DNA from: JAJPKK01 sp963807015
GTDB lineage: Bacteria > Pseudomonadota > Alphaproteobacteria > Rhizobiales > Xanthobacteraceae
Direction: 5' to 3'
Length of the DNA stretch: 64,000 nucleotides
NCBI GenBank assembly: GCA_963807015.1
Contig: CAWEAS010000009.1
Coordinates: 1-64,000, forward strand
Part shown: one piece after another, positions 44,376 to 53,119 of the stretch
How positions within the stretch are numbered: the first letter of the stretch is position 1
How the letters are laid out: every line of letters starts with the position of its first letter
Translations under genes and position numbers: made by a program
The notes under the pieces: model-generated
What the model was told of the DNA's origin: nothing
The model's database searches: none
The model's input: only the letters and a program-made list of their open reading frames with translations

Positions 44376-45233
44376 ATGCATCACCTCGCTTCGCGTGTCC
44401 TTGGTTGCTTGGCCGTTGCTGTCGCCACGCTCCTGCCTCTCCCGTCGCACGCCCAGGCCCAGACGCTCGAGTTGAATACGATCGATTTGACCAAGCCAAC
44501 GCAGGGCAAAGTCGGTCCGCGGATGAAGGAGCCGGAGGAGGAGGAGACCGTCGAGCGGGCAGCCAAGCTCCGCACGGTTCTCCTGAGCCGTGCTTCGGTG
44601 CACGAACAACTCGAGGATTTCGAACGGGCGCAAGCCGACTTCGACGCCTTGGTTGCGGTCAGGCCGCAGAACCCGCTGGCCTACTCGGACCGCGGTTATT
44701 TCTATATGCGGCAGCGCCGGTATCGGGACGCGATGCACGATTTCCTGGCCGGCTCGCGGCTCGCACCGACCGAGGCGATGTTCAACTACGGCGCGGCGCG
44801 GGCATTCTTGCGCATGGGCGCTTACGAGAAGGCCGTTGCTCAATACGGCGAGGCCATTCGGTTGGCGCCAAACGACAGCATTCCCGTGTTATCGCGCGCG
44901 GAGGCCTACCTGCAACTCGGCCGCTATGCGGAGGCCGTTGCGGATTACGATCGCGCCATTGCGCTCGGCGTTCCAAGCAGCATCGACCGCTTCTCCGCTT
45001 ATTTCGGTCGCGGCTATGCCAGCATCAGAACGAGCGACTTCGCCACGGCTATTCGAGATATGACCGCGGCGCTCGCGGTGCGTCCCGGCATCGTCGGCGC
45101 GGTGGTGTGGCGCGGCTACGCGCGCGAGCGGCTCGGCGAGCGCAATGGCGCGCTCGACGATTACGAGGCGGCGCTGCGGCTCAGCCCTAACGACGACTGG
45201 ATCCGCTCCAGCGTGCGCCGCATGCGTTCGTGA
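44376..45233 (+). CDS. exported TPR-repeat protein
   Basis: 285 residues. A signal peptide (MHHLASRVLGCLAVAVATLLPLPSHA before QAQT) precedes a charged linker with KEPEEEETVERA and then about five tetratricopeptide repeats, e.g. NPLAYSDRGYFYMRQRRYRDA, FNYGAARAFLRMGAYEKAVAQY and YAEAVADYDRAIALG. TPR arrays mediate protein-protein contacts in the periplasm. The start at 44376 gives a clean leader; a GTG at 44337 does not. Partner unknown. Confidence 0.82.
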   Translation: MHHLASRVLGCLAVAVATLLPLPSHAQAQTLELNTIDLTKPTQGKVGPRMKEPEEEETVERAAKLRTVLLSRASVHEQLEDFERAQADFDALVAVRPQNPLAYSDRGYFYMRQRRYRDAMHDFLAGSRLAPTEAMFNYGAARAFLRMGAYEKAVAQYGEAIRLAPNDSIPVLSRAEAYLQLGRYAEAVADYDRAIALGVPSSIDRFSAYFGRGYASIRTSDFATAIRDMTAALAVRPGIVGAVVWRGYARERLGERNGALDDYEAALRLSPNDDWIRSSVRRMRS

Positions 45234-45260
45234 AGTTCACGTCCCATTGAGGCGAAGTGA

Positions 45261-45294
45261 GCTTCACCTCTCCGCGGCGTTGGAGAGGTGAAGC
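45261..45294. terminator. perfect 13-bp inverted repeat between convergent genes
   Basis: GCTTCACCTCTCC (45261-45273) and GGAGAGGTGAAGC (45282-45294) are exact complements with an 8-nt loop. They lie between the convergent TPR and lyase-like genes. There is no strong T run, so a rho-independent role is plausible but not certain. Confidence 0.6.
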
Positions 45295-45311
45295 GCCGCT
45301 TCACAGCGTCC

Positions 45312-46973
45312 TCAATCCAGCGGCTCGACCTTGACGATCGAAGCACCGTGATTGCTGCCGGTCCAGAACGTCACGGGCGTCGTTGAGTTGTCGACATAAA
45401 CGCGCCGGATGTTGGTGGAGCGCGGCAGCAGATATTCGACGAACTCGCCGGTCTTGGGATCGAGCCGGGAAACGCGGTCGCTCAACATCGAGCCGGTCCA
45501 AACTTCGCCGTTCTTGTCGCGCACCGCGTCGTAAGGCTCGGCCCATGCCGTCGGCACCGTCCATTCCTTCACGGTTTCGTTTTTCAGATCGAGTACGCCG
45601 ATGGCATTGCCGCCGTACTCGGCGTACCAGAGATTGCCTTGGTCATCGATCCGTCCGCGGCGCGGCCGCGACATGGCGATCTTGCCCGGATAGTAGCCGA
45701 CGAGCTTACCGGTCTTGTCGATCTTGCCGACGCCGCTGGAGGCGAAGTCGAGGAGATAGAGGTTGTTCTCCGTATCGACAGGGATGCCGTAGGCCTGGAT
45801 GCCCTTGCCGCTCTTCGGGTCCTTGAACGAGCCGAAATTCTCCCACTGGCCGGTCTTGGGATCGAGGCGCAGGATCTGGGCGCGGTCCGAGTTCTTTACC
45901 CACACCTTGCCGTCGACGTCCGAGAAATTCGGCGAGACGAAGGCCTGCTGGGTGGCATCGGTCTGCCACTCCTGCGGCACCGACCACGTGTCGAACGTCT
46001 CGGTCTTCTTGTTGAAGCGCGCGACGCCGCCCTGATACATCAGCGACAGCCAGATGTCGCCGCTCCTGGTCATTTCAAGATCGAGCGTTCCGGTCGGGAA
46101 GCCCGTCTTGATGACCGGCACCGGATATTGCCAGACCTGTCCGGTCTTCGGGTCCATCTTGCCGAGATACATCTCGCCGAAATGGGAGAACCACACCATG
46201 CCGTCGCCATCGAGCACGACGTCGTGGGGCTGGATCTGTTTGCGCGGCAGATCGTACTCGGTGACGATGACGTGCGTCGCCCGCCCGGTGGGCCGCGGCA
46301 GCGTCTTGAGCGGATAAGTCCAGGTCTCGTCCTCGCTCAAGTTGACCGAGGAATAGAATTCGGCGAGCGCGCGCGCATTCGGTCCCTGGCCGACCTGGCG
46401 GCGCGCATTGCCCACGAGGCGTTGCGGATATTCGGGCGTCGCGCCCGGATAATATCCCGCCATGCGATCGAACAGCTGCATGAACTCGTCAGCGCTGTGC
46501 TGCGAGCGCGCGATGCGGTCGAGATCGTGACAGCTGATGCAGCCGAGCGTCAGCTTCTTCTGGTCATCGGTGCCTGGGAAACTTGCAAGCCACTCGGCAT
46601 TGGTGAGCTGCAACGGCAGTTTCTTCGTCGGACGCAGCGTGATGTCGGCGGTCGTCGCCTTGCCGGCCGCGACCTCGGTGTTCTTCGGACCGTCAATCTC
46701 ATAGCCGATGGCGCGAATCGTCAGGGCGTACTGGCCGGATTCGAGACGCGCAGCGGGGAAGCTGTAGTGTCCGGTAGCGTCGGTAACGACGCTTACGGTG
46801 ACAGTGCCGCCCGTACGCTTGGCGCTGACGACAACGCCTTCCATGGTGCCTTCCTTGGCGGACGAAACCTGGCCGACAAGCGCGGCCTGCGCCTGGGCAA
46901 GCGCCGCCTCGGGCAAGACAAAACAGGAGGCGGCCAAAACGGCCGCGGTCAAAATGGATAAACGGGTGCGCAT
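45312..46973 (-). CDS. exported haem-binding beta-propeller protein (Vgb-like) with CarboxypepD_reg domain
   Basis: 553 residues. Signal peptide ending EAALA; a carboxypeptidase-regulatory-like beta-sandwich at about 30-115 (LVGQVSSAKEGTMEGVVVSAKR, DATGHYSFPAARLESGQYALTI). A single c-type haem motif CISCH lies near residue 145. A large propeller with repeated NHL/SGL-type blades follows, e.g. QIQPHDVVLDGDGMVWFSHF, DLEMTRSGDIWLSLMYQGG and RGRIDDQGNLWYAEYGGNAIG. The propeller resembles virginiamycin B lyase-like proteins, but the haem and leader point to a periplasmic redox or binding role. GGAGGGAA precedes the ATG. Confidence 0.85.
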   Translation of the reverse strand: MRTRLSILTAAVLAASCFVLPEAALAQAQAALVGQVSSAKEGTMEGVVVSAKRTGGTVTVSVVTDATGHYSFPAARLESGQYALTIRAIGYEIDGPKNTEVAAGKATTADITLRPTKKLPLQLTNAEWLASFPGTDDQKKLTLGCISCHDLDRIARSQHSADEFMQLFDRMAGYYPGATPEYPQRLVGNARRQVGQGPNARALAEFYSSVNLSEDETWTYPLKTLPRPTGRATHVIVTEYDLPRKQIQPHDVVLDGDGMVWFSHFGEMYLGKMDPKTGQVWQYPVPVIKTGFPTGTLDLEMTRSGDIWLSLMYQGGVARFNKKTETFDTWSVPQEWQTDATQQAFVSPNFSDVDGKVWVKNSDRAQILRLDPKTGQWENFGSFKDPKSGKGIQAYGIPVDTENNLYLLDFASSGVGKIDKTGKLVGYYPGKIAMSRPRRGRIDDQGNLWYAEYGGNAIGVLDLKNETVKEWTVPTAWAEPYDAVRDKNGEVWTGSMLSDRVSRLDPKTGEFVEYLLPRSTNIRRVYVDNSTTPVTFWTGSNHGASIVKVEPLD

Positions 46974-47108
46974 TGGGTTCCCTCCAGCTCATAGGCGTAA
47001 CCAGGAGCCGCTTCATATCAGCGCGGCGGCATTGGCAGGCTGGTTACGCGTGGCCGATTATACTCGGTGAACGGACTTTTTCGAGCATATCCGAACGACC
47101 GACCGGAT

Positions 47109-47128
47109 GGAATATTCACGGAATATTC
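47109..47128. promoter_or_regulatory. two palindromes one helical turn apart
   Basis: GGAATATTC occurs at 47109-47117 and again at 47120-47128, each containing the palindrome GAATATTC, with centres 11 bp apart. The pair lies about 140 nt upstream of the haem-propeller gene, on the same DNA face. It could be an operator, but the regulator is unknown. Confidence 0.4.
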
Positions 47129-47185
47129 CGGACGCCGCTGATCACTCCGAGGCGATGCTCTGTCAGATCGTCTGGCGGCTCATCG

Positions 47186-47521
47186 TCATTGCCCGTAGCA
47201 TTGATCGAGCTGCACCGTCGCGAACAGCGGATAACAGAGGGGACAGGCCCCGAGAAGACCGTTGGTGATACCCTCGAGGCAGTGGGGGCTGTAGTAGACA
47301 CGGGGCGGACCGTAATAACCGTAATGCCGCGGCCAGGCCGCCCTGGCCCTCGCGACTCGCATCCGCCGTGCCGATGAAGCCGAACCGGTTCGGCTTTTGG
47401 CACTGCTCTCCGCCATGCACTTCGGACTGGTGTCGTCGTCCGAGCAGGCGCCGTTTCGGCTCTGAGCACTCGCCGCGACGCTCAGCACCAAGATCGAAGC
47501 CAGCGCGATCAAGATACGCAT
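47186..47521 (-). CDS. small exported cysteine-containing protein
   Basis: 111 residues. The leader MRILIALASILVLSVAASA is followed by a basic middle part and a C-terminal segment (HYGYYGPPRVYYSPHCLEG, then GACPLCYPLFATVQLDQCYGQ) with several cysteines suited to disulfides. GGGGGAG lies 5 nt before the ATG at 47521. It resembles uncharacterised secreted proteins of Bradyrhizobium-like genomes; no function is assigned. Confidence 0.65.
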   Translation of the reverse strand: MRILIALASILVLSVAASAQSRNGACSDDDTSPKCMAESSAKSRTGSASSARRMRVARARAAWPRHYGYYGPPRVYYSPHCLEGITNGLLGACPLCYPLFATVQLDQCYGQ

Positions 47522-47752
47522 GTGTCTCCCCCACGGTACCTCGGATCGCAGCAAAGCATTTTATGGCGCGTCCGGAAAGTCCGGCAATCGCGCCATTTGT
47601 CGGGGAGCGATCATGGGTCGTTGTCCGCGTGATAATGGCGCCGTTGTCCGCGTGAGTGTGGGGCGCTGTGGCGCAAATTGTCCTTGGCCGGAAGTATCAG
47701 TAGCGAGGCCTGCGACGGGTACTATATGGTTCTGCGTCACAAGGAGACTCGT

Positions 47753-48220
47753 ATGACGGTCAGCCTCAAAGTGAACGGCAAGCGCGTCAGCGTGCCGGCG
47801 GAACCGGACACGCCGTTGCTCTACGTGCTGCGCAACGATCTGGAATTGAATGGCGCCAAATTCGGCTGCGGCCTCGCGCAGTGCGGCGCCTGCACGGTGC
47901 TCGTTGACGGCAAGCCGGTGCGCTCGTGCATCACCGAGGTCGGGTCGCTGGGCGAGTCCGAGATTACGACTCTCGAGGGTCTCGGTACGATCGAGAAGCC
48001 GCACCCGCTGCAGCAGGCTTTCATGGACGGGCAGGCGGCCCAATGCGGCTACTGCATCAACGGCATGATCATGTCGGCGAAGGCGCTCCTCGATACCAAC
48101 CCGCATCCGAGCGAAGCGCAGGTGCGCGAGGGCCTCGCCGGCAACCTCTGCCGCTGCGGTACCCACGGTCGCATCATCCGCGCCGTACTCAAAGCATCTC
48201 AGACCGTGGGGAGGACGTGA
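47753..48220 (+). CDS. [2Fe-2S] subunit of a molybdenum hydroxylase, IorA-like (module 1)
   Basis: 155 residues. A plant-type ferredoxin domain has GAKFGCGLAQCGACTVLVDG with the first four cysteines. A helical domain binds the second cluster through AQCGYCINGMIM and GNLCRCGTHGRI. These small subunits carry electrons from the molybdenum site to an acceptor, often a cytochrome. AAGGAG precedes the ATG at 47753. Its stop overlaps the start of the large subunit gene (TGATG). Confidence 0.93.
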   Translation: MTVSLKVNGKRVSVPAEPDTPLLYVLRNDLELNGAKFGCGLAQCGACTVLVDGKPVRSCITEVGSLGESEITTLEGLGTIEKPHPLQQAFMDGQAAQCGYCINGMIMSAKALLDTNPHPSEAQVREGLAGNLCRCGTHGRIIRAVLKASQTVGRT

Positions 48221-50457
48221 TGAACGCGATCATCACACGTCGCCAGTTTGCCGCGGGCGTGGGCGGCCTCGTCATCGCTTTCACGCTCGATCCGAAGTTT
48301 GCGTCCGCGCAAGGCGCGAAGCTGCCGGGCAGCCTCGCCAACAATCCGATGCTCGATGCCTGGATCCGCGTCGAGGCGGACGGTGGCGCAACCGTTTGCA
48401 CCGGCAAGGTCGAGCTGGGCCAGGGCATCGTCACAGCGCTCGCGCAGATCGCGGCGGAAGAGCTCGACCTGCCGCTTGCGCGCGTGCGTATGATCTCCGG
48501 CGACACCGAGAAGACGCCCAATGAGGGGATAACCTCCGGCAGCCAGTCGATCGAATACGGCGGGGTCGCGCTGCGTCTTGCCGGCGCCGACGCCCGCGCG
48601 GTACTCGTCGATGCTGCGGCGAAACGTCTTGGCGTCGATAGCGGCAAGCTGACCGTCGCGGACGGGGTCATCAGCGCGCCTGATGGCCGCAAGGTGACCT
48701 ATGGCGAGCTTGCCGGCAGCATCAACCTTCATCGCGAGGTTGATCCCAACGTCAAACCCAAGTCGCCGGCCGCCCATCGGATCGTCGGCCAACCGATCGC
48801 GCGCTTTGACATCCCGCGCAAGGTGACGGGCGGCGTTGCCTATGTGCAGGATCTGCGGCTTCCCGGCATGCTGCACGGCCGCGTCGTGCGTCCGCCGAAC
48901 TATGGGGCGAAGCTCGTCTCGATTGACGAAGCCGCGATCAAGGCGATGCCCGGCGTTGTCGGCATCGTGCGCGACGGCAGCTTCCTCGGCATCATCGCCG
49001 AGCGAGAAGAGCAGGCGATCAAGGCAAGCGTCGCGCTTGGCAAGAGCGCCAAGTGGACGCCGGGTCCTGCGCTGCCTGACCAGGCCTCGATCTACGATCA
49101 CCTGCTGGCTCTGCCTGACGACCCGCACGTCATCAGCGACAAGCAGAGACCTCTGCCCGACGGCGCGCAAGGGGGCGTCCAAGGGGAGGGCAAGATCATC
49201 GAGGCGACCTACCGCAAGCCGTACATGGCTCACGCCTCCATCGGCCCGTCCTGCGCGGTCGCCCAGTTCCGCGACGGCAAGATGACGGTCTGGAACCACA
49301 GCCAGGGTGTGTTTCCGCTGCGCGGCAATCTCGTCATGGCGCTGAAATTGCCGGCGGAGAAGATCCACTGCATTCACAACGAGGGCTCCGGCTGCTACGG
49401 CCACAACGGTGCGGATGACGTCGCTCTCGACGCGGCGCTGCTCGCGCGCGGCGCCCCCGACGGCCGGCCCGTGCGCTTGCAATGGATGCGCGGCGACGAG
49501 TTCGGTTGGGAGCCGTTCGGGCCCGCCATGGTGATGAAGGCGAAGGCCGCGCTCGCGGCTGACGGCCGCATCGCCGATTGGAATTACGATGTGTGGACCA
49601 ATACCCACTCGACGCGGCCGAGCGAGCCCGGCGGCGATAATCTCCTCGCGAGCTGGTACCTCGCCGAGCCGCAGCAGCCGGCGCCGCCCCACATCCTGCC
49701 GCAGCCGGCCGGCGGCGGCGACCGCAACGCTGTTCCGCTCTACGAGTTTCCGCGCCAGCGGGTAGTGCACCACTTCATCAAGGCCATGCCGATCCGCGTC
49801 TCCGCGCTGCGTACGCTCGGCGCTTACGCGAACGTGTTCGCGATCGAGTCCTTCATGGACGAACTGGCGCTTGCGGCCGGGGCCGATCCGGTCTCGTTCC
49901 GCCTTGCCCACATGAAGGATCCCCGCGCGCGTGCGGTGATCGAAGCGGTCGCGAGAAAGGCGGCCTGGAACCCGCATGCAACCGGCGGCGACGGCCGCGG
50001 GCGCGGCATCGGCTTTGCCAAGTACAAAAACCTCGCGACCTATGTCGCTGTCGTCGCCCAGGTCGAAGTCGATCGCGCGAGCGGCCGCGTCTCGGTGCCG
50101 CGCGCATGGGCGGCCGTCGATTCCGGCCAGATCATCAATCCCGACGGCCTCGCCAATCAGATGGAAGGCGGCATCATCCAATCGACCAGCTGGACGCTGC
50201 ACGAGGAGGTCAAGTTTGACCGCGCCGGCATCACCTCGCGGGACTGGCTTGGCTATCCGATCCTCACCATGCCGGAAGTGCCGAAGGTCGAGGTCGAGCT
50301 GATCGACCGCCCCAACGAACGGCCGCTCGGCTCCGGCGAAGGCGCGCAGGGTCCGGCCGTCGCCGCCATCGCCAATGCGTTCGCACACGCGACCGGCAAG
50401 CGATTGCGCGACCTGCCGCTGTCGCCGGAGCGCGTCAAGGCGGTGCTTGCGGGGTAG
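48220..50457 (+). CDS. molybdopterin-binding hydroxylase large subunit, IorB-like (module 1)
   Basis: 745 residues of the xanthine oxidase family. A twin-arginine leader (TRRQFAAGVGGLVIAF) indicates folded export to the periplasm. Domain marks are CTGKVELGQGIVTALAQI, the first aldehyde-oxidase domain around HREVDPNVKPKSPAAHRIVG, and SCAVAQFRDGKMTVWNHSQG. The C-terminal catalytic loop is GSGEGAQGPAVAAIANAF with the expected glutamate. Relatives hydroxylate N-heterocycles such as isoquinoline or oxidise aldehydes. The substrate is unknown. It forms a two-gene unit with the [2Fe-2S] subunit. Confidence 0.92.
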   Translation: MNAIITRRQFAAGVGGLVIAFTLDPKFASAQGAKLPGSLANNPMLDAWIRVEADGGATVCTGKVELGQGIVTALAQIAAEELDLPLARVRMISGDTEKTPNEGITSGSQSIEYGGVALRLAGADARAVLVDAAAKRLGVDSGKLTVADGVISAPDGRKVTYGELAGSINLHREVDPNVKPKSPAAHRIVGQPIARFDIPRKVTGGVAYVQDLRLPGMLHGRVVRPPNYGAKLVSIDEAAIKAMPGVVGIVRDGSFLGIIAEREEQAIKASVALGKSAKWTPGPALPDQASIYDHLLALPDDPHVISDKQRPLPDGAQGGVQGEGKIIEATYRKPYMAHASIGPSCAVAQFRDGKMTVWNHSQGVFPLRGNLVMALKLPAEKIHCIHNEGSGCYGHNGADDVALDAALLARGAPDGRPVRLQWMRGDEFGWEPFGPAMVMKAKAALAADGRIADWNYDVWTNTHSTRPSEPGGDNLLASWYLAEPQQPAPPHILPQPAGGGDRNAVPLYEFPRQRVVHHFIKAMPIRVSALRTLGAYANVFAIESFMDELALAAGADPVSFRLAHMKDPRARAVIEAVARKAAWNPHATGGDGRGRGIGFAKYKNLATYVAVVAQVEVDRASGRVSVPRAWAAVDSGQIINPDGLANQMEGGIIQSTSWTLHEEVKFDRAGITSRDWLGYPILTMPEVPKVEVELIDRPNERPLGSGEGAQGPAVAAIANAFAHATGKRLRDLPLSPERVKAVLAG

Positions 50458-50486
50458 GTGGACGAAGCATTTCGTCCTCAGAGCTA

Positions 50487-50531
50487 GTAGCCCGGATGAG
50501 GGTCCGCTCTCGCGGACCCGATATCCGGGGG
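50487..50531. repeat. palindromic element, AGCCCGGATGAG family (copy 3)
   Basis: GTAGCCCGGATGAG then GGTCCGC...GCGGACC inner arms and ATATCCGGGG. It lies between convergent genes and could act as a bidirectional terminator. Confidence 0.7.
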
Positions 50532-50539
50532 CGACTTTG

Positions 50540-50941
50540 TTACATCAGCCCCGCTTCGCGGACGAGGATGATGATCGATGCTGCGGCTGTGACGAGAACT
50601 GTCAAGCCCGCGCCGGACTGCCGCCCGAAGGTCGGTCCTTCGGCGCTCGACAGGCCCCACGCGCTGAGGAGTCGCGCCAGCACGAGCGCCGCGCCGAGCA
50701 CGTGGATGATGATCTTCGAGGTTCCCATCGCTTCGGCGAAGCCGATCAACAGCAGCGCGAGCGGTGCGTGCTGGGCGAAGTTGGCGTGGGCGCGGATCGC
50801 CATGCGCATCGGCTCACTGCCGCCATCGCCGTCGTTGATCTTGAGGCCCACGCGATTGCGGATGACGTTGACGGTGAGCACCACCGCCAGCAACCCGATG
50901 ATGGCGCCGTAAAGTGCGGTGATGATGGGGACCGCGCTCAT
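50540..50941 (-). CDS. MAPEG-family membrane protein
   Basis: 133 residues with four helices: PIITALYGAIIGLLAVVLTVNVI, the signature RAHANFAQHAPLALLLIGFAEAM (the MAPEG R-x-x-x-N-x-x-E/H-like segment), IIHVLGAALVLARLLSAWGL and LTVLVTAAASIII. Relatives conjugate glutathione to lipophilic compounds. It follows the glyoxalase gene with an ATGA-type overlap, forming a two-gene unit that reads away from the TetR gene. Confidence 0.88.
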   Translation of the reverse strand: MSAVPIITALYGAIIGLLAVVLTVNVIRNRVGLKINDGDGGSEPMRMAIRAHANFAQHAPLALLLIGFAEAMGTSKIIIHVLGAALVLARLLSAWGLSSAEGPTFGRQSGAGLTVLVTAAASIIILVREAGLM

Positions 50942-51300
50942 GCCGCGCTCCCTTGCCACAGGCCGAGCGCCGCGCCGGTGGGATCGATGATGATCGACAG
51001 CCAGCCCGCGCCCATGACTTCCATCGGCTCGCGCATCACTTGTGCGCCAAGCTGCCGCGCCTTCTCGGTTGCCGTCTTGATGTCATCGACGTTGACATAG
51101 GCGAGCCAGGCTGAGGGGGCGCCCTTCACCGGATGTGGCTGCATGCCGCCTCCGGTCCCCTGGCCGACGTTGATCATGGTGTAGCTTTGGCTGCCCATCG
51201 GGACATCTTGCAGCGTCCAGCCGAACAGCGCGCCATAGAATGATTTCGCTTTCGCGATATCGGAGGTGTTAAGTTCAACATGCACAAAGGGATTTGCCAT
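50938..51300 (-). CDS. glyoxalase/VOC-superfamily protein
   Basis: 120 residues forming two beta-alpha-beta3 modules: FVHVELNTSDIAKAKSFYGALFGW at the start and AWLAYVNVDDIKTATEKARQLGA in the middle, ending IIIDPTGAALGLWQG. Candidate metal ligands are the His in FVHVEL and acidic residues downstream. Such proteins act on small electrophiles or bind drugs. Start 51300 has GAGG 9 nt upstream; 51306 is an alternative. It probably shares the TetR-controlled intergenic region with the divergent regulator. Confidence 0.85.
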   Translation of the reverse strand: MANPFVHVELNTSDIAKAKSFYGALFGWTLQDVPMGSQSYTMINVGQGTGGGMQPHPVKGAPSAWLAYVNVDDIKTATEKARQLGAQVMREPMEVMGAGWLSIIIDPTGAALGLWQGSAA

Positions 51301-51379
51301 GGACATCGTCCTCGAGGTGAGAATGCACCGGAACAGCCTTGGCTGCAGGCAAAATATGATCAAGAACATATTTTGAATC

Positions 51380-51392
51380 GACGTAATACGTC
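51380..51392. promoter_or_regulatory. palindrome, candidate TetR operator
   Basis: GACGTAATACGTC consists of 6-bp arms GACGTA/TACGTC around one base. It lies in the 116-bp region between the divergent glyoxalase and tetR genes, 24 nt before the tetR start. Position and symmetry suit autoregulation. Confidence 0.55.
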
Positions 51393-51416
51393 TGTCACCG
51401 ATTGGAGTAAGCCCCG

Positions 51417-52049
51417 ATGCCTTACGCCCCCGAGCATCGCGTCGAAACGCGCACTCGCATCCTCGACAGCGCGCGCCGGCTGTTCAACCGCAACGGACTC
51501 GCGGCCATTTCGATCGACGAGATCATGGCGGGCGCGGGCCTCACGCGTGGCGGGTTCTACAGCTATTTCGACAGCAAAGAAGAGCTGTATGCCGAAGCGA
51601 TCATGCATTTCGTCAACGGAGGGCAGCACGCCGCCTGGCAACGCAGGGCGCTCGCCGAGCGCCAGCAAGGCCAGGCCATGGCACGCGCGATCGTCGATGC
51701 GTATCTCTCTCGCGCGCATCTCGATGACGTCGAGGGCAGTTGCCCCATCATCGGCCTTGCGACCGATGTGGCGCGTAGCGGTGAAGCCGCCAAGCGCGCC
51801 TATCGCCAAGTGATGGAAATGATGACGGGGGTCTTCGCCGCCAACCTGGGTCCGTTCGAGGAGAGCGAAGCCGAGGAAGGCGGCAACGGCAGCGATCGGC
51901 AGCGCGCTCTCGCCGTTGTCGCCCTTTGTGTCGGCGGCATGGTGCTCGCCCGCGCCGTGGATGACGAAGGCGCAGCCGACGAACTCTGCACGGCAGCCCA
52001 TCGCTACGCGGTTGCTTTGGCGGGATGGGATGAGGGGCGCGGGGCATGA
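51417..52049 (+). CDS. TetR-family transcription regulator
   Basis: 210 residues. The N-terminal helix-turn-helix region is RTRILDSARRLFNRNGLAAISIDEIMAGAGLTRGGFYSYFDSKEELYAEAI, the canonical TetR pattern. The ligand domain contains GSCPIIGLATDVARSG, typical of the subgroup with TetR_C domains found in Bradyrhizobium-like bacteria. It is divergent from the glyoxalase/MAPEG unit and overlaps the binding-protein gene downstream by ATGA. GGAG lies 9 nt upstream of the ATG. Its inducer is unknown. Confidence 0.92.
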   Translation: MPYAPEHRVETRTRILDSARRLFNRNGLAAISIDEIMAGAGLTRGGFYSYFDSKEELYAEAIMHFVNGGQHAAWQRRALAERQQGQAMARAIVDAYLSRAHLDDVEGSCPIIGLATDVARSGEAAKRAYRQVMEMMTGVFAANLGPFEESEAEEGGNGSDRQRALAVVALCVGGMVLARAVDDEGAADELCTAAHRYAVALAGWDEGRGA

Positions 52050-53050
52050 TCCTAAAGCTAAGCGAGTGGTCTCCCCTGTGTTTGCACAAACTGCTGCTTG
52101 GCTTCGCGTGGGCAACGCTCGTCATCACCGGAAACGTTCCGGTTCGCGCGCAGGACTATCCCACCCGGCCGGTACGGATCGTATTGCCGTTCGCGGCGGG
52201 CGGGACGGCTGACATCACCACGCGGTTGATCGGGGAAAAGCTCGGCGAGCAGTTGAAGGAGCGCTTTATCATCGACAACCAGCCAGGTGCCGGCGGCATC
52301 TCGGCGGCGCGCTCGGTGCTTTCTGCCCCTGCCGACGGTTACACGCTCGCGGTCTTTACCAACGGCACGGCCATCAGCGTGCCGCTGTTCAAGAGCCTGC
52401 CGTTCGATCCGATCAAGGATTTCTCGCCGATCTCCGCGGTGAGCGTTTTCGACCTCACCTTAACGACGAGCGCGGCCGGGCCGTTTGCGACACTGGGCGA
52501 TTTCCTCAAGGAGGCACGGGCAAAGCCCGGCCAGCTCAATATCGGCACCGTCAACGTCGGCAGCACTCAGAATCTCGGTGCCGAGCTGTTGCGCTCGAGT
52601 GCGAAGATCGAGGTCACTCTCATTCCGTATCGCACCACGCCGGACGTGGTCGTGGCGCTGTTGCGCAATGATATCCAGCTCGCCGTCGAATATTACGCGA
52701 CCATGAAAGCGGCGATCGACGACGGCAAGATGCATCTCGTCGCGACGTCCGCCGAACGCCGGGCGGTGTTCTCGCCCAACGTGCCGACCGTCGCCGAAGC
52801 GGGCGTGCCGGGTTACGAAGTGCGATCGTGGAATGCGCTGTTCGCCAAGGCCGGCACGCCGCCGGACATCATCGTCAAACTCAATGCCGCGGTGCGCGCG
52901 GTGGTGGCGTTGCCTGACATCAAGCAGCGCATGTTCGATCTCGGCCTCGAGGCACAGGCGGGCTCGCCGGAGGAGATGGCGGCACGGTTGAAGGCCGACA
53001 TCGCCAAGTGGGCGAAAGTGATCGACGACGCGCATATCCCGAAGCTGTGA
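52046..53050 (+). CDS. Bug-family (tripartite tricarboxylate transporter type) solute-binding protein
   Basis: 334 residues. A signal peptide with an extended N-region ends near PVRA before QDYPTRPVRIVLPFAAGG, the Bug-family hallmark. Further marks are VDNQPGAGG-like IIDNQPGAGGISAARSVLSAPADGYT, KDFSPISAV and VPTVAEAGVPGYEV. It should bind a small carboxylate in the periplasm. No TctA/TctB membrane genes are adjacent, as often for this family. Coupling to tetR by ATGA suggests that the regulator and ligand sensing are linked. Confidence 0.92.
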   Translation: MILKLSEWSPLCLHKLLLGFAWATLVITGNVPVRAQDYPTRPVRIVLPFAAGGTADITTRLIGEKLGEQLKERFIIDNQPGAGGISAARSVLSAPADGYTLAVFTNGTAISVPLFKSLPFDPIKDFSPISAVSVFDLTLTTSAAGPFATLGDFLKEARAKPGQLNIGTVNVGSTQNLGAELLRSSAKIEVTLIPYRTTPDVVVALLRNDIQLAVEYYATMKAAIDDGKMHLVATSAERRAVFSPNVPTVAEAGVPGYEVRSWNALFAKAGTPPDIIVKLNAAVRAVVALPDIKQRMFDLGLEAQAGSPEEMAARLKADIAKWAKVIDDAHIPKL

Positions 53051-53119
53051 TCGAGGCGGCAGGCGAGCGCTGGCCGGGCTTGCCATTGTGCCTGTTCCCG
53101 AGCGGGGAGGCGGCTCACG

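Noticed and set aside
48199..50388. 729-residue minus-strand frame opposite module 1 hydroxylase
   Set aside because: Mirror frame, Arg/Asp/His-rich, no domain.
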